A program made the position numbers and the translations under genes. Positions 17,071 through 24,519 of a DNA stretch of 64,000 bases are shown here, piece after piece; the first letter of the stretch is position 1, and each line of letters starts with the position of its first letter. Where the stretch lies: contig JARGPI010000012.1 in NCBI GenBank assembly GCA_029213005.1, positions 124,001-188,000 on the forward strand, written 5' to 3'. Under the pieces are notes generated by a model, which saw only the letters and a list, made by a program, of their open reading frames with translations, was not told the origin of the DNA and ran no database searches. This stretch comes from Verrucomicrobiales bacterium (GTDB lineage: Bacteria; Verrucomicrobiota; Verrucomicrobiia; Verrucomicrobiales; DEV007).

Positions 17071-17403
17071 TTATTTGTAAACCGAACCTTTTTTGAATTT
17101 CTTCACCAGGAGGTAGTAAACCACAGCGCGCTGCTTCTGGCGTTTCTTGTAAGACTTCAGAACCTCTGAAATTCCTTCGTCAAGTTTTGGCGTATCTTTG
17201 ACACCGAGCTTCTTGATGCAGAAATTCTGCTTCACACGCTCGACCTCTTTCGGGTCACTGGCAGCAACCAGGCAGGCATCCTTTCGGTAAAGAGAAGGGC
17301 CGCATCCTTTGGCAACCGCTCGAAGAAGAGTTTTGTCTAGTGGAACGCCGACTTCTTCAACATCTTTGGCGTATTTCTCAACGAGTTCGTCGATTTTGCT
17401 CAT
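17071..17403 (-). CDS. DUF2853 family protein
   Basis: A 110-residue, Lys-rich, helical protein that matches the DUF2853 family along its length, including KYAKDVEEVGVPLDKTLLRAV at the start and LKSYKKRQKQRAVVYYLL near the end. No function is established for the family. It is a single gene with its own terminator, divergent from the following sulfatase. Confidence 0.8.
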   Translation of the reverse strand: MSKIDELVEKYAKDVEEVGVPLDKTLLRAVAKGCGPSLYRKDACLVAASDPKEVERVKQNFCIKKLGVKDTPKLDEGISEVLKSYKKRQKQRAVVYYLLVKKFKKGSVYK

Positions 17404-17570
17404 AGCTTATTTGGTGGTGATCTTAGGAATTCAGTAAGGTTAACCACTGTTTAGTACCACCATTTGTTCCGACAGGCAAGCGCCTTTTACCATTTCGAAG
17501 CCTGTTAGGCACTCTAATACGGGGCTGAAGGCATCTTTACAAGTTATCCGGGCGATTGTAAGGAACCGGA

Positions 17571-19031
17571 ATGAAAACTTTTGTTACCATCATCGGTCTG
17601 GTTGCAGGTTGTCTTTTCAGCACTGCCGCAGAGAAACCGAACATCCTATTTCTATTTGCAGACGACCAGTGTTTTGAGACCATCGCCAAATTTGGAATGA
17701 CCGATATCGACACCCCTAACCTCGACAAACTGGTAGAGCGGGGCACCACCTTTACCCACACCTATAATATGGGCTCATGGAGCGGAGCAGTCTGTGTGGC
17801 CAGCCGCCACATGATTAACACGGGAGCGTTTGTCTGGGATGCTCAGAAGATCTCAGAAAATCTCGACCCCTCCGGTAAAAAGAAACCCAAGCCGGGTGCC
17901 CCGCCGGCGCAGTGGCCGGATTTCCAAAAAGAAAATCTGATGTGGTCACAGCTCATGAGCCGGGCGGGTTATGATACTTACTTCACCGGAAAATGGCACG
18001 TCCGGGCAAATCCCACTAAAATCTTCGATGTAGCAAAAAACGTCCGGGCCGGCATGCCGAATCAAACCAAGGAAGGTTACAACCGCCCGATTGATGGCCA
18101 ACCGGACCCCTGGGACCCCTCGGATCCTAAATTCGGCGGCTTCTGGAAAGGCGGCAAACACTGGAGTGAAGTGGTCGCCGATGACGCCGGGGAATTTATC
18201 GCCACCGCGAAAGACAAAGAGGATCCCTTCTTTATGTATATCGCTTTTAACGCTCCGCACGACCCCCGGCAGTCACCTGAAGAATATGTCGATCGCTACC
18301 CTCTGGACCGGATCGCCATGCCGGAAAATTTCCTGACGGAATATCCCTACAAAGACAAAATCGATTGCTCCGCCGGACTGAGAGATGAAAAACTGGCTCC
18401 GTTTCCCCGAACAGAAAATTCGGTGAAAGTTAACCGCCAGGAATATTATGCCATCATCACACACATGGACTATCAGATCGGAAGAATTCTCGATGCTCTG
18501 GAGAAAAGTGGTAAACAGGAAAATACCTACATATTCTTTACCGCCGACCATGGATTGGCAGTCGGACATCACGGGCTGATGGGGAAACAAAATCTTTTCG
18601 ATCACAGCATCCGCGTTCCGATGATGGTAGTCGGCCCCGGAGTGAAGGCGGGAGTTGAAAATCACGCTCCGGTTTATTTGCAGGATATCATGGCAACCTC
18701 TCTGGAACTCGGCGGAGCAGAGAAACCCTCACATGTTCAATTTCAGTCTCTGAAACCCGTCTGGGAAGGAAAATCCAATGGTTATGAAGCCATCTACGGC
18801 GGTTATCTGAAAAGTCAGCGCTGCGTCGTCAAGGGTGACCACAAGTTGATGCTGTTTCCCAACGTTCCTAAAGTGCAACTGTTTGATCTCAAATCAGATC
18901 CAAACGAAATGAACGACATTTACGAGTCGAACAAGGGACTCGCCAAAGAGCTGTTTGCTGAGTTCCTCGCCCTTCAAGAGGAAACCAATGACCCGCTCGA
19001 TGTAGCGTCCACCTTTCCGGAGCTTCAATAG
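17571..19031 (+). CDS. Secreted sulfatase with CxAxR active site
   Basis: A 486-residue type I sulfatase with a signal peptide (about 1-20). The metal-site segment is LFADDQCFETIAKFG (28-42). The active site reads SGAVCVASRHMINTG with Cys75 as formylglycine precursor; Ala replaces the usual Pro two residues on, a variant that is common in choline-sulfatase-like enzymes. FTADHGLAVGHHGLMGKQ supplies the later ligands. The substrate is probably a sulfated glycan or small sulfate ester. It stands alone on the plus strand. Confidence 0.9.
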   Translation: MKTFVTIIGLVAGCLFSTAAEKPNILFLFADDQCFETIAKFGMTDIDTPNLDKLVERGTTFTHTYNMGSWSGAVCVASRHMINTGAFVWDAQKISENLDPSGKKKPKPGAPPAQWPDFQKENLMWSQLMSRAGYDTYFTGKWHVRANPTKIFDVAKNVRAGMPNQTKEGYNRPIDGQPDPWDPSDPKFGGFWKGGKHWSEVVADDAGEFIATAKDKEDPFFMYIAFNAPHDPRQSPEEYVDRYPLDRIAMPENFLTEYPYKDKIDCSAGLRDEKLAPFPRTENSVKVNRQEYYAIITHMDYQIGRILDALEKSGKQENTYIFFTADHGLAVGHHGLMGKQNLFDHSIRVPMMVVGPGVKAGVENHAPVYLQDIMATSLELGGAEKPSHVQFQSLKPVWEGKSNGYEAIYGGYLKSQRCVVKGDHKLMLFPNVPKVQLFDLKSDPNEMNDIYESNKGLAKELFAEFLALQEETNDPLDVASTFPELQ

Positions 19032-19056
19032 CAAGACTTCCCGTCCCGCTTTCGTT

Positions 19057-19081
19057 CACGGTCGCCGGAAGGGCGACCGTG
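19057..19081. other. Strong hairpin after the sulfatase gene
   Basis: CACGGTCGCC (19057-19066) pairs perfectly with GGCGACCGTG (19072-19081) around GGAAG. It lies 25 bases after the sulfatase stop. There is no T run, so it may act as an mRNA-stabilising 3' structure rather than an intrinsic terminator. Confidence 0.5.
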
Positions 19082-19109
19082 CAATGGCGACCAGTGCCCG
19101 TGTCAACTT

Positions 19110-19295
19110 TTACTCCCCTTCCAAAGTCGCATCTTTGATGAGGCGACAGAATTCCTTTTTGGTGACAGAGATACGCTTCCCGCCTTCGGGATCGGAGTCC
19201 TCTACCTCTTTGTATTCGACGGAAAGTCGCTCGAGTTGGACGATGCGAAAGGTGGTTTCACCTTTGCGCCAAATTTGATTCTGATACAGCCTCAT
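19110..19295 (-). CDS. Small conserved hypothetical protein
   Basis: A 61-residue, charged protein (RLYQNQIWRKGETTFRIV then LERLSVEYKEVED then KKEFCRLIKDA) with no signal or membrane segment. The composition and periodicity look like a real small globular domain. It is 69 bases downstream of the M50/HlyD gene on the same strand and may be the last gene of that operon. No family is recognised. Confidence 0.55.
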   Translation of the reverse strand: MRLYQNQIWRKGETTFRIVQLERLSVEYKEVEDSDPEGGKRISVTKKEFCRLIKDATLEGE

Positions 19296-19364
19296 TTTTA
19301 GAATGACGGGGAGTCTACGCTGAATCTGCCGTTTCGCCCGCTTTCTTTTGGCGAAACCCCACTG

Positions 19365-21641
19365 CTACGCCTGAGTGGCCTGCTCCCACTTCGAAATCAA
19401 CCAGCGGGAGACTCCTTCATAGATCCAGATTCCAAGGCGCTTGGTATCGGCTTCGTATAGTTTGGCAAAGCCCCACTCCCCTTCGCGCAGCGGTGGGTCC
19501 CCCTCCCTCGGCTCGACGGTAGCGTAGCCGGTCAGTCGCGCTTTGGGAAATTCCAACTGGGTCACGTCGTTCTCCTCGATCGAAAGCCCCACAAAGTGAT
19601 CCATCTCATCTCCGGAAGGGGCGATCGACCGGGCCAATCCTTTGGCCCGCTCACTCTGGGCATTCATTTTCTGCCTTACCGGAAGGGGTCCTCCATTACT
19701 CGACGCCAATGCGGCATGAGGCACCGCAATGGTAGCGGTCTTCTCGATCCGGATGACTTTAGCCGGTAACGGCTCTCCGGGGCGCCCCGCGATTCGAACG
19801 TTCACATCATACTGCTGAGCCGTTTCGAAAGCATCGACCGCTCGCTGATCGGCGGACACAACCAACTCGGGCGCCTCCTCTGGCAGGATAGATAAAATTT
19901 CACTTCCGGGGCGCAGAAATCTACCCGGTAACATCTCCGGCCGACGGAGGAATACCCGCCCGCTGACCGGGGCAAACACATCGAGGTCCTTGACTCGGCG
20001 GGAGGCCAGCTGATACCTCGAATTGAGCCCGCTCAGATTCTCCAGCTCGGCTTGGTAGGCACCCATCTGACGTTCTTTGAGATAGTCAGCGACTCGCAGA
20101 CGCGACGCCGTGACGTCCAGCTTTGCCGTTCCAAGTTCCGTGACCTGCTCCGGATTGGTGAGCCGGGCAAGCAGATGCCCTTCTTCAACCACTTCGCCGT
20201 TCTCGACGAACACCTTGTCCACAAAACCGGCCAGCTCAGTTCGAAGCGACTCCCGGCTGGGGTAAGTCACGACGGCAACCGCGCGAGTGTAGGGCCGGAA
20301 TTCCACAAAATAGAAAACCGAACCGATAACAGCGGCAAAAAAGCTGAGGCGAACCAGGACCAGAAAAGGATTAGGCCGCAGACCGGCGTAGCCCTTGTGG
20401 AGCAACTTAAAGAACTTGCCGAGCATTCCCAGTAACATCCCGCCGATCATCAATCCGACGAGAAGCAGGCCGGCCCCTTTGGCAAAAAGAGACAGGGCGA
20501 TCATAATACCGGCCCAGATCAGAATTCGCCACAACAGGGCACCAACCCCGTATAGTGATATGATTACCGGCGCCTGCTTTGCCTGCGCAGGGAAGGTCAA
20601 TTTCTTCATGCCGATGATCCAGCGATGATAAAACCAACTCATCACAGCCTGACCCCGTTGACCGAGGTTCGGAATATTCAGCAAGTCACAGGCGAGATAA
20701 TAGCCATCAAAACGCATCAGCGGATTGGCGTTGAACAACACCGTGATAACCGAGGCCGCAAAAATGGCGTTGTAGGCGATCGCTCCGACAAAACTTCCAT
20801 CGCTGTTTGCCCAGACGAGAATCGCGATCGCCGCGACTCCCAACTCGACATACATCCCTGCGGCCGCCACGGCCATTCGCTGAATCCGACCGGGGAATCG
20901 CCAACTGGCCGATGCATCCACGAAGGTCAACGGTGTGATGAAAAGCAGCATCTGGACGCCCCATTCGGGCACAACTCCCCCGAACTTCCGGGTTGCGACC
21001 CCGTGACCGATCTCGTGCACGATCTTCAGCACGCCAAAGGTCAGGATCATGATTATCCAGTTCTCCGGCAGAATGATTTGCGAAGCGCCGCCTCGAAACT
21101 GGTCCCAGTTTTGCACCAGGGTGTAACCGGCGACAGACAAAAGAATGATCCAGAGAAAGAGAGCGAACCCGCTAAAGAGCCACCCTAAAATCGGCTGAAG
21201 CCAGAGGAAGAAACCATCCGGATTTCCCATCGGGATTTTCAGGAAGACCACTTTCTGGAACCAGGGCTGCTTGGGCTTTTTCGAAACACTCTCATCAGCG
21301 AGGTCGTAGCGACGCTGAGCTTGACCTGCGCTGTCGGAATCGAGCAGGTCGTTGTCGACCAGCCACCTGACCAGCTTGAGGGCATCCGGCTCGGAAATCG
21401 CATTGGCCCCGAGCGCCCGGGCACTGATCGCAATCGCTTCACCCACGGTTCGTTTCCCATTGAGACTCTGAATAAACTGATACTCAGGCAAACCGACCTG
21501 AAAGTAGCGGCGGTGCATCAAGTCCTCCACCACATAGACGGGACCGCTGCGGCGCTTGTGAAAGGTGACCTCCACATCACGACGGACCCGGGGCCTCGCT
21601 ACGGCCCATTCCTTGACGGCAAAATCGGCTTTGTCGCTCAT
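19365..21641 (-). CDS. PqqD-like / M50 metalloprotease / HlyD-type fusion membrane protein
   Basis: A 758-residue fusion. Residues about 20-102 look like a PqqD-type winged-helix domain, which in RiPP systems binds peptide leaders. Residues about 145-450 form a multi-pass M50 (site-2-protease-like) membrane core with HEIGH (209-213) as zinc motif and NANPLMRFDGYY near residue 300 as the second ligand site. Residues about 480-745 carry a biotinyl-lipoyl hairpin and barrel of the HlyD adaptor type (VENGEVVEEGHLLARLTNPE, LDVFAPVSGRVF). It is the last large gene of the operon. It could process or bind an exported substrate; no substrate is visible nearby. Confidence 0.85.
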   Translation of the reverse strand: MSDKADFAVKEWAVARPRVRRDVEVTFHKRRSGPVYVVEDLMHRRYFQVGLPEYQFIQSLNGKRTVGEAIAISARALGANAISEPDALKLVRWLVDNDLLDSDSAGQAQRRYDLADESVSKKPKQPWFQKVVFLKIPMGNPDGFFLWLQPILGWLFSGFALFLWIILLSVAGYTLVQNWDQFRGGASQIILPENWIIMILTFGVLKIVHEIGHGVATRKFGGVVPEWGVQMLLFITPLTFVDASASWRFPGRIQRMAVAAAGMYVELGVAAIAILVWANSDGSFVGAIAYNAIFAASVITVLFNANPLMRFDGYYLACDLLNIPNLGQRGQAVMSWFYHRWIIGMKKLTFPAQAKQAPVIISLYGVGALLWRILIWAGIMIALSLFAKGAGLLLVGLMIGGMLLGMLGKFFKLLHKGYAGLRPNPFLVLVRLSFFAAVIGSVFYFVEFRPYTRAVAVVTYPSRESLRTELAGFVDKVFVENGEVVEEGHLLARLTNPEQVTELGTAKLDVTASRLRVADYLKERQMGAYQAELENLSGLNSRYQLASRRVKDLDVFAPVSGRVFLRRPEMLPGRFLRPGSEILSILPEEAPELVVSADQRAVDAFETAQQYDVNVRIAGRPGEPLPAKVIRIEKTATIAVPHAALASSNGGPLPVRQKMNAQSERAKGLARSIAPSGDEMDHFVGLSIEENDVTQLEFPKARLTGYATVEPREGDPPLREGEWGFAKLYEADTKRLGIWIYEGVSRWLISKWEQATQA

Positions 21642-21671
21642 GAAATCAGGGGGCGGTCAAGTTTCCCAAAT

Positions 21672-21728
21672 GGTACCCTGTACAGTCCGGGACTGTACCC
21701 TGTACGGTCTCTCGTTATACCCGGTACG
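21672..21728. repeat. 22-bp-period repeat, locus 2 (three copies, inside an operon)
   Basis: Cores start at 21672 (GGTACCCTGTACA), 21694 (TGTACCCTGTACG) and 21716 (degenerate TATACCCGGTACG), each exactly 22 bases apart. The array fills most of the 91-base gap between the GAF/HlyD gene and the M50/HlyD gene, so it is probably transcribed within the operon. Confidence 0.85.
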
Positions 21729-21732
21729 GTCA

Positions 21733-23592
21733 TCAGAAAAACCTGACTTTGATATAGTTATACGGTTTGTGGAAAATAACCCAGCCGAGCGGCTTCCATC
21801 CGGCTTTGATCCGGGCGCGTCCCCGCATCCCGGGTCGAAGAAAGGTGCGGCCATCTTCGTCGTAGATGTATCCAAGACAGACAAACACGTTGTCGCCGTC
21901 GTTCACTTCTGAAACGGGATAGATTTGCTCAACTTTGCTTTCGAAAACTTTTCCGCCGCGGGACTCGAGGCGCAGCGCCACTTCCTGTTCTTTTTCCACC
22001 CAGTTGATATCCTCATCAACGACCGCGATCTCAACGACAAATTTGTCGAAAGCAGCCACTTCGAAAAGCTTCTGACCGGTCTCGACCGGCACACCTTTGG
22101 AACGCTCCAGGTCTCCGGTTAAAACAAGTCCGGTGATTGGAGAGCGGATATCGAGGTTTTCCTTCTGGTATTGAAGAAACTGAACCCGGAGAGCCAGCGC
22201 CTCATATTCGTGCCCGGCGAGTTGAGCCTCGGCGATGTCTTCTTTGGCCCGCGCCTGATTCCGCCGTTTCCCCGCGACTTCGCGTTCCGCGATGGCCTCA
22301 GATAATTTGGAGCCGATTTCTTTTCCGTCGAGTTTGGCCAGTAATTGGCCCTCCTCCACGACCTCACCCGGTTTTACGAGCACTTCTTCGAGAATTCCGC
22401 CAAACTGAGCGGCAACCTGTCGTGAAATATCCGGCGTCAATCGCGCAGAGGCCCGAATTTGGTGAGGCACGGGAAGAAACATCGCCGCAACCAGAGCAAC
22501 CGGAGCGAGCACGGTCGCTAATTTTTTCCCGAGACTGGCATCGCGGGCAAAGCGCCGCATCTTTCCGCGAATCCCGGTCGGCAACCCTTCGCTAAGCAAG
22601 GTGAGCAATGCTGCGAGGTGAGGTCCCATCGCGTTGATCAGCTCAAATTTCTCGGGCGTTGGCTTATCTTTGTCCCGAAACATCACAATCATGGTGCCGT
22701 TGCGGTCTCCCTCGGTCGGGATCAGCGGCACACCCATGATGCGTTTTACGGAAAACGTATTGAGCAAATTGTCCTGATTGGAGGCCACCAGCGCCTTGAA
22801 CTCCATATTTTCCGGAGCCGGCCAGATCACACTGCTTTCGGCCGATTTCACCTCGCGCATCAAGTTGAGCACCCCGGAATAGCCCTGACTTCTCTTTTCC
22901 CGCTTTTTCCGGCCGGAGATAGAATCGACCCGCATCCGGCCTTTGCGATCCAAACCAATCGCAAGGTGATCACAGCCGATCAATTCCTGAAGTTCGGAGG
23001 AAACAATGGCGGCCGCCGTTTCGTAATCTGAGGCATTAGCCGCTTTGGTATAGAGATCGACCAGCAAGGTCGCCTGAAGAAAAGCCTCTTTCGTTTTCTG
23101 GAATTGAACCCGGTTGCTGTAATTCGCCATCACTGCGGCGTAGAGACTCAGCATCCCGTAGGTCGGTTCCAGAAAGGGTGCCCGCTCGGCACCAAGCAGC
23201 AAAATCAACACTGTAGGACCATCGGCTCCCATAAACGGAACGGAAAGCGCGGCGATCTTCTGATCTTTGGCAGCGAGAGTGACCTTCTGACTCGTCGCGG
23301 TCTCACGGGTGTAACTCGCCAGCTTCGCGACTTCAGGGCCCAGGGCGGGATCGAATTGATGACCCTGACGATGAAATTCCGCGCGCGGGACCATTTTCCC
23401 CATCGGATCCGAGCGGAAAATAAAACTGCTTCGAGCGGCAGTGAGTTCCACAACAAAACCTATCGCATCCCGACAGAAAGCTTCGTACTCCGAATTGGCA
23501 AAAAGCCCATCTACTTCCCCGATAATATCGCGCCCATTCGTTGCCGAAGGCGGATTTGGGGTGGAACTGGTGGTAGCAGGTGGGGAACTCAT
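21733..23592 (-). CDS. GAF-domain / HlyD-type adaptor fusion
   Basis: A 619-residue protein. The N-terminal cytoplasmic half holds GAF-like folds (about 25-165 and 180-335, the second with LQELIGCDHLAIGLDRKGRM). One membrane helix follows (about 357-375, ATVLAPVALVAAMFLPVP). The C-terminal half (about 385-610) is an HlyD/RND-type adaptor with a lipoyl hairpin (VKPGEVVEEGQLLAKLDGKE), an alpha hairpin and a barrel (LDIRSPITGLVL). A sensor domain joined to a periplasmic adaptor is unusual and suggests that a cytoplasmic signal controls assembly. It starts 27 bases after the upstream adaptor gene. Confidence 0.85.
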   Translation of the reverse strand: MSSPPATTSSTPNPPSATNGRDIIGEVDGLFANSEYEAFCRDAIGFVVELTAARSSFIFRSDPMGKMVPRAEFHRQGHQFDPALGPEVAKLASYTRETATSQKVTLAAKDQKIAALSVPFMGADGPTVLILLLGAERAPFLEPTYGMLSLYAAVMANYSNRVQFQKTKEAFLQATLLVDLYTKAANASDYETAAAIVSSELQELIGCDHLAIGLDRKGRMRVDSISGRKKREKRSQGYSGVLNLMREVKSAESSVIWPAPENMEFKALVASNQDNLLNTFSVKRIMGVPLIPTEGDRNGTMIVMFRDKDKPTPEKFELINAMGPHLAALLTLLSEGLPTGIRGKMRRFARDASLGKKLATVLAPVALVAAMFLPVPHQIRASARLTPDISRQVAAQFGGILEEVLVKPGEVVEEGQLLAKLDGKEIGSKLSEAIAEREVAGKRRNQARAKEDIAEAQLAGHEYEALALRVQFLQYQKENLDIRSPITGLVLTGDLERSKGVPVETGQKLFEVAAFDKFVVEIAVVDEDINWVEKEQEVALRLESRGGKVFESKVEQIYPVSEVNDGDNVFVCLGYIYDEDGRTFLRPGMRGRARIKAGWKPLGWVIFHKPYNYIKVRFF

Positions 23593-23619
23593 AGATATTC
23601 GAAAAAACGGCCAGTGACA

Positions 23620-24519
23620 CTATCCGGAATTTTTGGACGATAATTCGACCGGAACATTCACAATTATTTTGGCCGGAACCCCGCTTTTATAAGTCATTTC
23701 GTAGTTTTCGATCACAACCCTAACTTCGACCGTACCCGTCGCAGCGTCAATAATCGGTGACACAAACTCAACTTTACCCTCGGTGCGCCACTCTTCTTCG
23801 ATATCGGAACTGGCAACGGTCAGCTTGTCACCGATTTTGATATGCCGAACCGCTTTATACGGCAAAAAGGCCGTGGCTTTCAGGGTTGAGATCTGGACGA
23901 TTCTCACCAGGTAATCCGCCTGATTCGGATCGCTCCGGCCCTGCCCGACGGGTTCGCCGGCATCTTTGGTGACTTTGATCACATACCCTTCGATCGGGGA
24001 ATTGAGGACCCGCTGATTGAGCTCCGCCCGGATCCGCATCGCTTCGAGGCGGCTGATGTTGGCATCCTCTTTCGCTGCGACGAGATTTCCCTCTTTAGTC
24101 TGCAGGATCGCGTATTCCTTTTTCCTCTCAGCGCTGTTCGACCCGATCGACGTCACCAGACTGTAACGGTGATTTTGCTGATCGCGCTCCGCCTGCGCCG
24201 CCATGATGCGCCCCTTTGACTCAGCCTTTGATTTTGCGACCTCGTACTGCGCTTTGATGATATCCGAATTCAGCGAAACCAGCGCCTGGCCTTTTTTCAC
24301 ATACTGACCTTCATTGACGTGAATCGCCTCGATTCGTCCCGTTTCGATAAACGAAATTTCGCGACTGTCACTGGGCTCAAGATAAGTCTCAGCCGAGACT
24401 TCAGTTTGAGCATTCGTAAAAAAGGGCAGCGCTAGCGAGAAGACCAGAACGTTAAGCCAGATTTTTCCTGGTCTCTTCCGTCCACTTGTCCCGTTCTGCC
24501 ATGGAGAGGCGTTGTTCAT
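23620..24519 (-). CDS. HlyD/RND-type periplasmic adaptor
   Basis: A protein of about 300 residues. The ATG at 24519 is preferred over an in-frame TTG five codons upstream. A signal peptide or membrane anchor (about 25-42) precedes a lipoyl hairpin (IHVNEGQYVKKGQALVSLNS), a coiled-coil hairpin (about 90-170) and a beta-barrel ending with a membrane-proximal domain (VEFVSPIIDAATGTVEVR). Its first 68 bases overlap the end of the SecA-like gene in another frame, and the signal peptide is inside the overlap, so the overlap is real. It would bridge inner-membrane parts to an outer-membrane channel. Confidence 0.85.
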   Translation of the reverse strand: MNNASPWQNGTSGRKRPGKIWLNVLVFSLALPFFTNAQTEVSAETYLEPSDSREISFIETGRIEAIHVNEGQYVKKGQALVSLNSDIIKAQYEVAKSKAESKGRIMAAQAERDQQNHRYSLVTSIGSNSAERKKEYAILQTKEGNLVAAKEDANISRLEAMRIRAELNQRVLNSPIEGYVIKVTKDAGEPVGQGRSDPNQADYLVRIVQISTLKATAFLPYKAVRHIKIGDKLTVASSDIEEEWRTEGKVEFVSPIIDAATGTVEVRVVIENYEMTYKSGVPAKIIVNVPVELSSKNSG

